The notes under the pieces were generated by a model, which saw nothing but the letters and a program-made list of their open reading frames with translations, searched no databases and was not told the DNA's origin. From Diadema setosum (taxonomy: Eukaryota > Echinodermata > Echinoidea > Diadematoida > Diadematidae), in assembly GCA_033980235.1 (NCBI GenBank), contig CM067069.1, positions 33,281,041 through 33,345,040 on the forward strand: a DNA stretch of 64,000 nucleotides, given 5' to 3'. The position numbers were made by a program, and so were the translations under genes. Shown in pieces: positions 13,801-26,669 of this stretch (positions are counted from its first letter, which is position 1; the number at the start of each line of letters is the position of its first letter).

Positions 13801-15654
13801 GGTCATATTATGTGACCACCCAGCTCAATACCCAGAAAAAGTAGGCTGAATTAATTCTGCTTTTCTATGTAATTTTATAGAGTAAGCTCTAAGCTTTGAA
13901 ATTAATTCATAGATAAATCATTAAAATTGGATTTTCCTAACCCATATAAAAAGTGTTTGAAATAAGAGAGAGTTAGGAGTAGGTTTTATCGAATAGGAAT
14001 AAGTTAGGATTTAAAGTGTGTGGTCACTCAGGTATGCTGTGGGAAAATATCAATTTATCTATTTCACAGTGATAACAGCACCTGTCCGGAAAAACAAAAA
14101 ATAAGAAAAACTGCTAATATCTCGATTTTTTTTAAGTTGCCAATTTTTGATAATATATAGAAAAAAAAAGAATACTTTCTCAGGTATAATGACCTTTAAT
14201 CTGAGTCTGTCAAACCAAGAAGCCGTTGTGGTCTATTATTTTATAGGGAATCCTAATATGCAACTTTTTTGAGAGTTTTGAGTGCGGCAGTCACATACTT
14301 AAATGTTACACATCTATTTCTGAGCAGAATTACATGTATACAATGCTGTTCAAATGTCTGCTGGATTTCCTGCAAACCCTGACAGAGAAGGGGGGAGAGA
14401 AAGTGTGGCCCTCCTGCCGTGCAATATTTCAACTGTAGAAAAGTTTGCCTTTTACCCATTGGAAGCAAAACACAAAAACTTTCTTTTCATGTTTACAAGT
14501 ACAGCAGTCCTTCAGTTAGTAGTTACCTGGATACTCGTTTCAGAACCAGATATTTATTATACTTGAGGTACTCTGCCATTTAAGACATTACCATATTTGT
14601 CTTCCTCCAAGTATATTCTCTTGGGGGGAAGGTAGAATTACGTGCTCTGTGTTTTACTGGCGATACATCTGTTTTATTCAATTTCCATTGCTTCAATATT
14701 TGTCCACTTTATTAGATCAGGCACCAACGCGGGCATCTCAGCTGGTCTGAAAATAGAAAGTTCTTCCATACCCCCCCCCCCCCCAATCATTCTCATCCTC
14801 TTTCTTTCACAAATGCAAACCAAAAGAAAAAAAGTGAATGTGATCACCTTCGTTGCATTTCTGTATTCCTTTTCCCGCACGCAATCAATAGGCGAAATGT
14901 AAGAGGTAAAATATTTAATTATAGTGCCCAAGGAGATGACAATATATGTATATAATGTGGGGACAGAAATATGCCTGTATCCAGCCTGTACCTATGTGCT
15001 CTTTTTAGAGTTGCTGTCTGCGCTGTCAGCTTCTGTATATTGACCATGTCTGGTCTCTCTCTCTCTCTCTCCCTCCTCTTGGCATTATTATACCTTGATC
15101 AATACCTCCGCCATTTTGAGCTCCTTTGAGATTCTCTGTAAAACAGGAAAGAAATTGAAGTGGGTATGAATATTGTGAAAGGAAAAGGGGAAAAAAAGCT
15201 ATGTACAGTGTATGAGGATTGTAATATTGCTGTTTGCCCTGGCATGGATTTTATATGTTATTCATCCATTTTTTTTTTCTGTAGCATCTTGGCATTCATC
15301 CTTTTTTCTATATTATACCTGTTCTTGGATTTTTTTTTTTTGTAGATTTTTGGAATACTCTTCCATCTACAATTCATTTCTCTATGAAGATATTACATTC
15401 TTTGTAAGGTGAGTCGTTATCAGAGAGCCATGTGGGCCTAGTATGGTAGGAATTGTAGCAATTCATGCTCACAATAGGCTGCTGCAGAGATCATCTGGAT
15501 ATACAACATCAAATTGACATTATTCATTCATTTATTTTTTCATATGTGATGCCAACCAATGGATTAGTGGTGCCCTGAATTTTCCATGCAAGTTCTCTGT
15601 ATAGCAAGCAATCTGTATTGAAACTTACTCCTTGAAAATGTCTGTCTCCCAGTG

Positions 15655-15800
15655 CGAAACCAGAACGAAAATAAAAACATGAGGTTGATTTTGCACGTCA
15701 TGTGTATGTTCCACGAAAGAATATTTTGATTCTGTGAAATTAAAAATGCACGAAATTCATCTCAACCAGCTGAGCGTGAAAAATTACTCGCGCGAGTATA
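15655..15800. repeat. Possible remnant of a TTCGCG-type MITE
   Basis: Phrases such as GAACGAAAATAAAAACATGA, TGTGAAATTAAAAATGCACG and ACTCGCGCGAGTAT recall the TACTGTAAA family, but the ends are not clear. Confidence 0.3.
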
Positions 15801-16811
15801 ACCACTTTTTTATAGTGGTAGACATTGTGAATAGTGCAGTGAACCCTGATATTTCTTGGCAGTATGCCTACTTGAATTTTATGTTGTTTTTCTTCTTTTT
15901 TTTTTTTCTCTCTCTCTCCTTATTTTTCTAGGGGGAGGGGAATGGGTGAATCTCTCTCTCAGCACAGTGTTGATCTAGGCTGTAGTGAGAATTCGAACAG
16001 ACCCAGGAGGGAATGACGTAGTGTTAGTCCAAGCCAAATTAAAGCCTTTTTGATCCCGGAGGAGGAATTAACTCAAGATTCCTTGACCGGGCTGCATTGC
16101 CAATGTGTTCAGTAACATCTGTGTTGATCAGTGAGGGAAACATATCACTGAATTAGCCACCCTGAGAACACAGCAAAGTTTGACTCGGTCTAAGAAGAAA
16201 GGCAAACAACAAGCTGAATGATGAAGATTACTTATTCAGTTAAATTTCAGTTCAATTCAGATGATTTTATTTCAATATGAAGTAATACAAAGCAATGTAC
16301 ATAATGCTTCCATGAGTACATAATATTTTAAGGAGCTTTGAATCACATAAGTTTCAACAAATCATGAATGCAATATCATAATGATATCAACTTTGGTTGG
16401 ATATTAGATAAACAAGCAAGCAATACATTCTTATTTTGCAACTCTACACGGAAAAGAGGAATTCACAAGAAAAGCATAACTTGGAAAATTTGTGAATTAT
16501 ACTGGAAGATGAGGGCATCTCAAGATCCGTCAAGGACTCCATGCATGAAAATTTTGATATCCTGACATCAGGATAGCAAGCTAGTAGGGTAAAAAAAATC
16601 CAGAATATTAACTGCATATAATGTTTTTCTTTCTTTTTTTACACAAAATAAATGTTGTTCCCATTTCCTTTTCATGCTTCATTTGTTGATTGTCACAGAC
16701 ATGCTGACAATGTTTACCAGTGAATACAAATTTCTATTGTCTTACCCTGGTCTGTGAGTTCAAGGTATTGTATTACCATTGGGAGCAGTGATTTTAAAAA
16801 AAATCAGAGTT

Positions 16812-16912
16812 ATCACATTTGATGCATATAGCGTAGGTCAGTAGTATCACAGAACGTCCTACCATTTACAAATTTTGCAATAAAGCCTAAAATATAAGGA
16901 GATATTAGCATT
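16812..16912 (+). repeat. Dispersed repeat, copy A
   Basis: About 100 bp ending in TAAAGCCTAAAATATAAGGA. It is matched in reverse complement at 40685-40790. It sits directly beside the 1-kb element at 16916, so it may be part of a larger composite or just a preferred insertion neighbour. Confidence 0.6.
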
Positions 16913-16915
16913 TTT

Positions 16916-17915
16916 ATGCCTCCGCAACGAAGTGGCCGGAGGCATTATGTTTTCGGGTCGTCCGTCCGTCCGTACGTCCGTCCGTACGTCCGTCCGTCCC
17001 GTTTTGTTTTTGTCGATATCTCAAGAACCGTGTGGTGGTTTTACATCAAACTTGGTATGAGGGTATATCCTTGGGGGATAATACTTTGTGTGGATTTTAG
17101 GGTCACAGGGTCAAAGGTCAAAGGTCACAGGTTATTTTGTGAAAAAAAAAATGAAATTCCACATATTTCTCCATATCTCGCAGATGGTTCAAGGTATCTT
17201 CATAGAACTTAGTATATATGCTTGTACCGATGGGCAGTGATTATCTAGGGAAGTTGGGGGTCATGGGTCAAAGGTCAGGGGGGTCAAAGGTCAAGGTCAA
17301 CTCCTCAAAATATCACTACTTTCCTTAAAATGCAATATGCCTGAAGGTTTTTTTTTTTTTTTTTAACTGGATGTATGGCATGTATTACCCAATATATATT
17401 TTTGGGGAAGTTTCTTGCCAAAAGGTCAAAGGTCAAGTGAAAGTACTAAATTGCACTTTTTCCTCCATATCTCGAAAGTAACTCAAGGTATCATCATGAA
17501 ACTTACATATTTATGCATGTTCTACCTAACAGTGATTCTCTGTGGAACTGTGAGGTCAACGGTCAAAGACCAGGTTTAGATAATGCTATTTTCCCATTTG
17601 ATACTGAAATTATACTTTTTCTCAATACCTTGAAAATTACTCAAAGCATAAACTTATAAAAGGGTCAAAAGTCAAGTAGAAATCATTAGTTCCCCAAATA
17701 CCTGCACTCTGACATTTGAATAATTCATCCAATTGAACCTAGATCTAGGAAAGTGAACATTCAGCACATTTGTGGCAAACCTGTCATTTTAATATTTTGC
17801 CATTTGTGTGAAACTGTCATCACACATTGTCAAGACATTGTACTATAGACCTATTAGGAGAACCATGCATGATGGCGGAGGCATGTCAGTCGCCGTAGCG
17901 ATATATCTAGTTCTT
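16916..17915 (+). mobile_element. ~1-kb dispersed element with GGAGGCAT ends and repeated AGGTCA motifs
   Basis: Starts with the hairpin ATGCCTCCG...CGGAGGCAT and a CGTC-rich tract (16957-17000), and ends GATGGCGGAGGCATGTCAGTC. The body is built of diverged blocks that each contain 'CCATATCTCG...CAAGGTAT' followed by AGGTCA clusters (17099-17131, 17262-17300, 17416-17436, 17550-17570). There is no long open frame. I recognise the general look of a common marine-invertebrate repeat but cannot name a superfamily. Confidence 0.7.
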
Positions 17916-18978
17916 AATAAACCATAACAGTAGTGGTTTATTGCACAAACCCTTGTTCATATTTTATTTACACGTGTAACATTGATTATACTGGTGAATG
18001 TTTTTACATTCAGTTATTTCTATTCCTAGCTCACATTTTGGAACTATTTTGAAGCACTGAAAGATGGGGTTTTTGTTTCATTTGCAGATTGTAAATGATT
18101 CCTTTAGAGATTGTGGCATGGTTGTGCCTAAATGAGTTGTGATGTAACTTCACATTTCAGTCAAATTGTTGAAGTCTAATGGACTGTCCGCTCATACAGT
18201 AAACCAGTATGTAGGTTACTCCAAACGGCAAGGACACATGCAAGTCTTAAAAAGCAGGCAGGTCTATTACACAGTAAAGGCCTTGTAATATTACTCTTAG
18301 TATTGAGTGTGTGTGTTGTTGTTGTTGTTTGTGTGTGTGTGTGTGTTTAGGTATGGGAGCCTTTTTAGCATGAAATTTGAAACATTGTGGAACTGCATTT
18401 GATTTACCAGCTGTGCGGAGAAATCCTTGGTGATTTGTAACTAAATTATGTTTTTGAATGATAATCATAATTATTCAAGATGAGGTTATGGATATAATGA
18501 ATGGTCATATTTTTTGTCTTCTCTGCGGTTATGTTGTGTAGGGGTTTAAGCATTGCCCTTTATGTGTGTGGGTTTAGCATCATCCTGTGTGCTGGTCTAC
18601 CATCATCCTGTGTGTGTGTGCGTGTGTTTGTGTGTGCATACAATACTTAAGCACAGTGTTCACTAGTGGCCGAACTGCTCTACAGCATGCAGGCCTTTAC
18701 AATGATGGCTTGCTTGCTCCTCCTCCTCCTCCGAGGGCACCGAGAGATGATGATGGAACGTCCTAGCAACCGGGGTAGATGGAGATTGAGATGATTTATG
18801 GGAACCCCCTTCCCCCCCCCCCCCCCCATCCCCCACACCCCTAAATGTCTTCATACAGTTTTGTGGGTTTTACTCAGTAATAAGGCTCATCATGGTCAAA
18901 GCGCTCTCTGTATTCAAACAATGTCAAATTGATTATTTCATATCATTTATTGATCTGTCATGAGTTAGCTCTTCATTA

Positions 18979-19098
18979 TGGATAGATAGATAGATAGATT
19001 GAAAGATAAAGAGATGGGTAGATAGATAGATGGAGATAGAGATAGAGATAGATAGATTGATGGATGGATGGGGATGGATGGATGGATAGATAGACAGG

Positions 19099-19169
<71 letters not shown>

Positions 19170-19196
19170 GAAGGTAGGTAGGTAGATAGAGACAGA
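18979..19196. repeat. (GATA)n tetranucleotide array
   Basis: The perfect core at 19099-19168 is flanked by GATG, GAGA and GGTA variants. Confidence 0.95.
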
Positions 19197-19572
19197 TATT
19201 ATACACATAGTCCTTACATTCATACCAGTGTCAAGTTCATAATGTGCTCAGGTCCAGTGTGAGCATTCTCACTTTTTACTTTTCCCGCAGTTATTGTCTG
19301 TTTTCCAAGGTTCATACCTCAGTCACAAGAAATTAAAGTTGCATTTATCTGGATATGCTCTTGAGTCATGAATAGATATTATGTTCAATATACCCATAGC
19401 TACAGATATACCTTTCAATTCTCCCTGTGGCAGGTACATTTGTATGTAACATTCTGTCTGGCAGTAGGGTCTGTATGCTGGCCATATGCTACATGCAAAT
19501 GAATGATGTGATCTTACGTTCCCATGCGCAACACACAGAAGTCACACTTATAGTGACAACTTGTGTACATCT

Positions 19573-19690
19573 GGGCCCCGTTTCATAAAACTTGTTACCA
19601 GTGACAAGTTGTCATTATTATTATAAGCTACTGAAATCCTTACATCTGATTCAATTTGTCACAGATAACAAGTTTTATGAAACGGGACCC
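19573..19690. mobile_element. 118-bp MITE with GGGCCCCGTTTCATAAAACTTG ends
   Basis: Near-perfect inverted ends, GGGCCCCGTTTCATAAAACT and AGTTTTATGAAACGGGACCC, enclose a short AT-rich core. It has no coding capacity. Flanks CT/AG extend the palindrome, so the target duplication cannot be read with certainty. Confidence 0.8.
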
Positions 19691-20156
19691 AGGTAATACG
19701 GAATTACTATTCAGCAGGCACAGGCAGAGCATAGCTGCCTGCATAATGTGCAATATGATTTTATGGACAAATTGCATCTATTATTTTCCTTTTTACCCTG
19801 ACTAAAACATTGTCACTTCGCAATAGAAACATATTTTCAGAGCTTACAACTTCATATTTCTTTTCCCAACATGTGATAATTGCTGAGAAAAATTGACAAA
19901 ACTGTGGTGGATTGGAGATAGAGATAGTGCTCCAAGCTTCTCGTGTACAATCAAATAGACCTTGGACGAGTGCACTAGTGGCTCAGCGTTGTTGACACTT
20001 TGTCACAGAAATCAAATGGCACTGCTGCCATTTGTTTTTTTTACAGATCCATTCAATATGTAGGGAGAGTTGGTCTGTACACGCCCAAAGATCGATAACC
20101 ACCAACACAAAAGAGTACATCTTCAGTGACTGAGATCGGGTAGTGTACAATAATTT

Positions 20157-21020
20157 GGGCCGGATGCATAAACGCTAGCAATTGCTTGTGCTAGCCTTTT
20201 ACTCGAATCCGTATGCATAACAACAAGCAATTGCTTGCGAGCAGAAGATCTTGCTAGCAAGTACAAGCAATTGCTTACTGTCCGCAAGCAATTGCTTAGA
20301 GACCAAGCATTTGCTTAAAAACGTATGCATAAAACATACCTTTTGCTAGTTCTTGCTAGCAATTGCTTACGATTTTCCAAGCTCTGTAAAATGAGCTTGA
20401 GCTTTTGCTTATCTGGGACGTTCCCTTTTAAGTATCATTTTCATATTCATGGAAGAAAGACAACAATTGTGAAGGAGTGGTATAAATCTACAAGAAATTA
20501 CTCTTAAGTAGAGTAAGAAATTTTTCATTTCAACAACGGGAATGTCCAGTGGTTAGCACGCAAAATTTGATAAAAAACAGGTAGGATGTCTCACTTCGGT
20601 GGAGAGCAAGGAGACGTCTCTTCACGTGCGATCTGGCAGATGCGGGCTATTGTAAGCAGTGGTGGGAATCAGCCAGTAATACGAGTGTGTGTATAGTTGT
20701 GTGTGTGTGCGTCTGTGTGTGCATTTATGAGTGTCATTTTATGGCTCTTCTGCTATGTCAGGAAATGTTTCCGCACACACATGCCCTTTCAAATGCATGC
20801 TGCCACACTCGCCTTTGTTCTTGTGTTCGCACAGGCGTGACGCTATTGTTCGAACCCTAAGCAATTGCTTGCTGAATGCAAGCAAAAGGTATGTGCACAA
20901 GCAAAAGATTATGCATATGTATTTAAGCAATTGCTTGAGCTACACCTTTTACTAGACGAGCTTGTGCTTTTGCTTGAAGCAATTGCTTACAAGCAATTGC
21001 TTGTTTTATGCATTCGGCCC
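20157..21020 (+). mobile_element. Non-autonomous DNA transposon, AAGCAATTGCTT-rich, left copy
   Basis: An 864-bp element with terminal inverted repeats GGGCCGGATGCATAAA and TTTATGCATTCGGCCC (one mismatch), flanked by a 3-bp direct repeat TTT. The GGGCC ends and 3-bp target duplication recall PIF/Harbinger, though TTT is not its usual TWA target. Subterminal regions hold many copies of the palindrome AAGCAATTGCTT and relatives (CTAGCAATTGCTT), perhaps transposase-binding sites. The middle is a GT-rich patch and unique sequence. No transposase is encoded. The inverted partner starts 210 bp downstream. Confidence 0.8.
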
Positions 21021-21079
21021 TTTGTGTGTGCACATAGCTGCTGCCATTTTACATCTTTGTGTTGTTGTTTTTGAGTTTG

Positions 21080-21170
21080 TTAACCCTTAATTTGAGGACG
21101 AACTGATTTTGCTACAACACACATTTCCCATAGACACTTGTATACTCGGGACTAGTCCTCAGTGGGTTAA
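21080..21170 (-). mobile_element. TTAA-flanked short MITE, copy 4
   Basis: Runs from TTAACCCTTAATTTGAGGAC to CCTCAGTGGGTTAA. It lies in the 210-bp spacer between the two inverted AAGCAATTGCTT elements. Confidence 0.75.
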
Positions 21171-21230
21171 CATGTTTACCCTTTACCACATGAAGTTGCT
21201 GGGATCACAAGACTAGTTTGTTTACCTAAT

Positions 21231-22168
21231 GGGCCGAATGCATAAAACAAGCAATTGCTTGTAAGCAATTGCTTCAAGCAAAAGCACAAGCTCGTCTAGT
21301 AAAAGGTGTAGCTCAAGCAATTGCTTAAATACATATGCATAATCTTTTGCTTGTGCACATACCTTTTGCTTGCATTCAGCAAGCAATTGCTTAGGGTTCG
21401 GACAATAGCGTCACGCCTGTGCGAACACAAGAACAAAGGCGAGTGTGGCAGCATGCATTTGAAAGGGCATGTGTGTGCGGAAACATTTCCTGACATAGCA
21501 GAAGAGCTATGAAATGACACTCATAAATGCACACACAGACGCACACACACACAACTATACACACACTCATATTACTGGCTGATTCCCACCACTGCTTACA
21601 ATAGCCCGCATCTGTCAGATCGCACGTGGAGAGACGTCTCCTTTGCTCTCCACCGAAGTGATACATCCTACCTGTTTTTCATCAAATTTTGCGTGTTAAC
21701 CACTGGACATTCCCGTTGTTGAAATGAAAAATTTCTTACTCTACTTAAGAGTAATTTCTTGTAGATTTATACCACTCCTTCACAATTGTTGTCTTTCTTC
21801 CATGAATATGAAAATGATACTTAAAAGGGAACGTCCCAGATAAGCAAAAGCTCAAGCTCATTTTATGTTCTTCCATGAATATGAAAATGATACTTAAAAG
21901 GGAACGTCCCAGATAAGCAAAAGCTCAAGCTCATTTTACAGAGCTTGGAAAATCGTAAGCAATTGCTAGCAAGAACTAGCAAAAGGTATGTTTTATGCAT
22001 ACGTTTTTAAGCAAATGCTTGGTCTCTAAGCAATTGCTTGCGGACAGCAAGCAATTGCTTGTACTTGCTAGCAAGAGCTTCTGCTCGCAAGCAATTGCTT
22101 GTTTTTATGCATACGGATTCGAGTAAAAGGCTAGCACAAGCAATTGCTAGCGTTTATGCATCCGGCCC
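21231..22168 (-). mobile_element. Non-autonomous DNA transposon, AAGCAATTGCTT-rich, inverted copy
   Basis: A 938-bp near-identical copy of the element at 20157-21020 in the opposite orientation, with its own 3-bp flank AAT on both sides. It is longer because of a 73-bp internal tandem duplication (units starting 21795 and 21868). The separate flanking duplications argue for two insertions, not one folded duplication. Confidence 0.8.
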
Positions 22169-23754
22169 AATGTGTGTTTATAACACAAGTTCCAGTGCGT
22201 AATTGAAGCATTCATGGAATGCAAGAATGTCCCCTTATACAGGCATTAGGTCAATAAATGTTGAGTCTGTCTATGTAAAAAAAATAGACTGCTTTCTCTT
22301 TCCCATGACATAATTGTAACGTGGTGAGGGGGTGACTGCCTTGTTAGGACAGGAAAAGTCTGACTGCCCTTTCGAGTGAAAAGCCACACTGTGTTTATAA
22401 TGGTAATGGTCATGATTTTTTTTGGTTGATGATAATTTATAGTAACTTCTCTGCTGTCTTGTAAGATTCTTCTCTGCTCTGATCATAACAACTTTATTAT
22501 GATAGAAATGATAGTTGATATTTTCCTAGTGTCTTTTCCACCGGATACAAAGCGCTTGATCAAATGAACAACCATTTGATAGACAGGAAATGAGTTTCCC
22601 CTTTTGATTTCACGTCAAGAAGTCAAAAAGGAAAATATTATAGAATATGGCTTTGCCCAAAGAAGTTAGAGAAGAAAGAATTAGGAAAAAACATCAGATG
22701 CTGTAAAGGAAGGTCAGCTTATTAGAATAGGAGGATGTATCACTCTGGGCAGAGCCCAAAAGGATGTATGAAAGAAAGAAAAAAGGGAGAATAAAAATGG
22801 ACAAAGAGTTAGCCAGCCGTTTGGAGAAGAGGGGAGAATTAGCAAAGGGGATACAAATTAGAATGACCTAATTAATCAGCTACCATAATTCCTTGTTATT
22901 CAGTGACATACAGAATGAATGGTAGAGTTAGAAAGAGTGGGAGAGAGAGGCTGACTGACAGAAACGGAGAATCAGGAATAGATTATGAGATGTTTTGAGG
23001 GGTTTGGTAAACAGAGATACAGAGATTAGTGCTAGGCTTCACTAGGAGATTTTTGTACAAGAAAGTGAAAACCTACACACAAAAAAAGAAAGATATTTTT
23101 ACAAGTAATTGAATTTGTAAGGGTGATATTTTCAGAAATTTTGGGGGGACTTCAGAGACAGGTTTTAGCATAATTCAAGATCCTAAAGTACAAAGTGGTA
23201 GAGTGAGATAATAAGCAGGGTTTTCAGCAGCAAAATAAGTGATTTCCAATACTCAAGATGATACATATTTCATATGTTTGTTTGTTTGTTTTTTTCTTTT
23301 CAAATTTGAGGCAGTATTTCTCTCATTATGTTTTGAACTTTTTACAAGCAGTGGTCCACTCCCTGAGTTTGCAAAAATAAAACCATCACAAACTGTTTCC
23401 CGCATACAGATGAAGAAAAATGCAGGAAAAAGATCAAATCGGTATTCAAAATGGACCAGAAGAATGATTTTGGCTTCGGAGATGTGATTGCGATACAAGT
23501 TGTGAGAGGAAAGGAATGGTGTAGGAGAGGACTTCTCTGGATGCAGGGCTGGATCAAAAGAAGGGAGAAGTAAAATTTACATCGATCACCAATGAGTAAT
23601 TAAAGAGAATACAGGGAGGAGAGCTCAAGATGTGCGAGTGACATACATGAGGGTTCAAAGAGACCGTAGAAGAGTCAAGAGCCAGAGAAAAAAGAGAGAG
23701 AGAGAGATGAAAATTAGAGTGACAGAGATTATGGAGATGTTCTAGAGAGAAGGA

Positions 23755-24300
23755 CAAGAAGATGTCACTGTGGAACGTGACCGTTTGTGACCTCACCGTA
23801 GGTCAGTGGCAGTAAATGATGTCACTTGCTCTTCCGTTGGTAACGAACATTGCGGCGTCATCTGACGATTGGATTTGATTAGTTTTCTTCTTCTCACCCT
23901 CCGACTACAATGTCCCCCCGCCCTCGTCCACTCTATCTCGCCTCCCGTTTTTGAAAGCATTTTTACGTCATAATACGGAATGCTTTTCTAAGCGAGAGTT
24001 AGAGGAAATGGAGGAGGGCAAAGCTAATAAATTCAAGGAGATGGCGAGAGCATTGCAGATGCATGAATGTTGACACTGATAATTCAGCCACCTGTGTGTA
24101 AGTATTCCACTCGGAGGTAATTGCGTCATCTCACACGGAGGGAGTAAAGATGGATTGTGTTGCGAGGAGCCCGGGCCAAGCAGGAAGCTGTTTACCTGGC
24201 AATCAGTGACGTTAATCGCACGGATCGTTCTCTCGCATCCCAGCTTGGAGACGTGAAGATCTCGCATGCTTAATATCACTACTCTTTCTGCCACCATGTT
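23755..24300. promoter_or_regulatory. High-complexity CpG-containing island, candidate cis-regulatory module
   Basis: About 550 bp free of simple repeats, with more GC and CpG than the DNA on either side. Motif-like strings include TGATGTCAC, GCAGGAAGC (Ets-like), CTGATAA (GATA-like) and TGACGTTAATCGC. No credible open frame. Confidence 0.3.
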
Positions 24301-25435
24301 CCACTACTTTTTTTTTCCTTCCTCTGCTTTTTTTTTCTCAATTCTTGTGTTATTTTACTCAACTGTTGTTGTTGTTCTTTTCACATTACAGTAAAAAGTG
24401 TCTGGTCCACATTATGATGGCAAGTTCTCTCACACTACAGAATGAGCAAACATTAAAAAAAAAAAAAACTTCAAATGACATAACAGTTATACCCCTAAAA
24501 TACCTACATTGTACCATTGTGATTAAAGATGTAAAATGATATTACATGTAACAACCAAAACATGAATGCACTTCTGTTTTCACGCTAGTTTCATGTCACA
24601 CAAAATGCACTTAATTTTTCCAACTGAAAAAAAAATGTCAACATTTACAGTAATCCTTTTCCACTTCTAGAGTCCTTGACTTATTTGACAGTGTGCCAAG
24701 TTTATGTATTCCTACTCATAGCCAATTGTTTGTACAATGATCATTTTCAAACAGTAGATGGCAGTATATTACCTGCATAAGTTTTTTATTCCTTCCTTTT
24801 TTTCTTTTCTTTTTTGCTGTTTATTGAATTAAAAGGGCAACTCAAATCGAAACAAAGATATGGTCAGTAAGACTTCACTCCTGGAATAGGAGGAGAATGT
24901 AAAGTAAGTCAGCTTAGTTTCTGGCTATATCAAAGTTTATTGAAGCAAATGATTGGTTTCTTGTAGATAAAGTCATTAGTTTTAACCAAGGCTTACGTTG
25001 ACTCTTAGCTCTGCTGATGAACTTGTGTGGAGGTGTGAATTGAGCTGCTTAAATCGGCTTGAGCGACACTCTCCTCGCGTCCGATTTGTTTCAGTCGCGG
25101 GAAGCGAGGGTCGTCATAAATCGTGATGAGAGGCAAGCGACGACGACCAGGGGAGAGAGGGGGGAAAAAAAAGTGTCGTAAAACATCATCACCCCGCAAA
25201 GTGTCGTGCCAGCTATCTGACACCGTAAATCTCTGTGGCATGACGGATCCCTTAAAGTATGGATAGCAAAAGTGGGGAGAAATTTATTCTACCAAGAAGT
25301 GCTTTATTCCCATGCTGATATGCTCATCCAGGGGGTTTTGGATTCAGTGTTAAACGTGGGAGCCGAAGCTACTTAACTCTCACATTACCCTGGATGGTCT
25401 GTTCTTGTACACTGTCAGTGGCATTGTAATGGTTC

Positions 25436-25528
25436 TTAACCCGTTTAGAACAAGTCGTGAGTAGACTTGGGCACGTGTCTTTGGGAAGTGCGCAATGTAG
25501 CAAAAATGGCCTGTCCTGAATGGGTTAA
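25436..25528 (+). mobile_element. TTAA-flanked short MITE, copy 5 (diverged)
   Basis: TTAACCCGTTTAGAACAAGT to CCTGAATGGGTTAA. The core has diverged (GGGCACGTGTCTTTGGGAAG) but both TTAA ends persist. Confidence 0.7.
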
Positions 25529-26051
25529 AGGGGGAATACATCAATTGATTCAAATAGCTCGGGGTTGTTGATATAAGCAGATAATATTGCTGCAGAAATA
25601 TGTGTCTTAAGTGCATTTTGTTAATCCACATTATCTTCTGATGTCAGACATTGAAACCACATTAAATTTCACAGTGATAAAGGAAGGAAGAAAAGTCTAC
25701 AGTGAACACCATGAATAAAGGCAAACAGCCCTTATAACCTGTGACCAGTAAATTAAGAGCTGAGTTGTTGGTAGGGGCAATAGAAGAGGAGACAAAATCA
25801 TACATGCAAACTGTGACGTTCAAAGGGTCGTGTGCGCAGACACAGAAGATTCCTTCCGCTCGTAAATTTGACGAGTTTGTTTTCCGAGAGAAGGGCGCGC
25901 CCGTCAATCACGCAAATACCGAGAAACCTCCGTCATGGCTCGGCACTGACAGGACGGTTCTGAGCACGCAGACTTCAGACTTCGGACTCCATTTTGTGCT
26001 AACGCCTGCCAGTTTTGAATGAGATGTAGGATGGATAATAAGATGACTTTT

Positions 26052-26082
26052 GTGGACAGACAGACAGACAGACAGACAGAGA
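26052..26082. repeat. (GACA)n microsatellite
   Basis: Seven GACA units, followed by purine-rich GA sequence to about 26570. Confidence 0.9.
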
Positions 26083-26655
26083 AAACATCAAAGGAGGAGA
26101 AGGAGGAGAAGAGATTGATAGAATGAGAGAAAGGGAGAGAGAAAGACTGACTAAGAAAAGAAAGAATCGGGAGAAAAACAACAATAAGAAGAAAGACAGA
26201 GAAAGATGTAGACATGCATTATTGGTGAGATGGGGTAAGAATTAAATGCAGAGAAATAGAACAAAGATGACAAATAAGACAATAATAGAAAGCATGAAAG
26301 AAAAATGAATCTAGAAATTGAAAGAGAGATAGAGAGAGGGGTAGAGAGGGGAAGAATCAAGAACAGAGATGGAGAAAAGCAAGGATAAAGTCCAGAAGGA
26401 AAGAATCACAGAAGGGATGCACAGAGATGCAATGAGTAAAAAGAAACGGAAACCGAGCGACAGAGCGAATCAGATTTGGAGACGGAGACAAAATTAAGGA
26501 AGGAGTTTGGAAAATAAACAGGACAGAAAGGTTTTAGAAAGATGCAGTTTACAGATACACAAGATTGGAAGTAAGGGATCCACCTCGAGAGAGAGTCGTG
26601 CCACTTGTGTTCTCCCCTGTGAGACGTCATCTTCCAGATGAGCCCTCCATGATGG

Positions 26656-26669
26656 GTTGCCGTGGTAAC
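26656..26669. promoter_or_regulatory. RFX X-box
   Basis: GTTGCCGTGGTAAC is a full match to GTNRCCNNRGYAAC, the site bound by RFX factors that control ciliary genes. It lies in a purine-rich to GC-richer transition with no nearby gene. Confidence 0.4.

Larger units (their letters stand above)
9861..16811. other. No gene seen; unique AT-rich DNA plus MITEs
   Basis: Apart from the listed elements and (TG)n, there is a short local duplication at 12222-12330 (AGGAATGCTGTTTT, CTGAAGACTCCC) and C14 at 14771-14784. No exon was identified. Confidence 0.55.

Noticed and set aside
20731..21520. Mirror-image open frames of 74 codons on opposite strands
   Set aside because: They are the same sequence in the two arms of the inverted transposon pair. 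No transposase or other domain is present.
25741..26022. 93-codon open frame on the + strand in a complex island
   Set aside because: No recognisable motif and stop-free length is within chance for GC-richer DNA. Kept as a candidate regulatory island.
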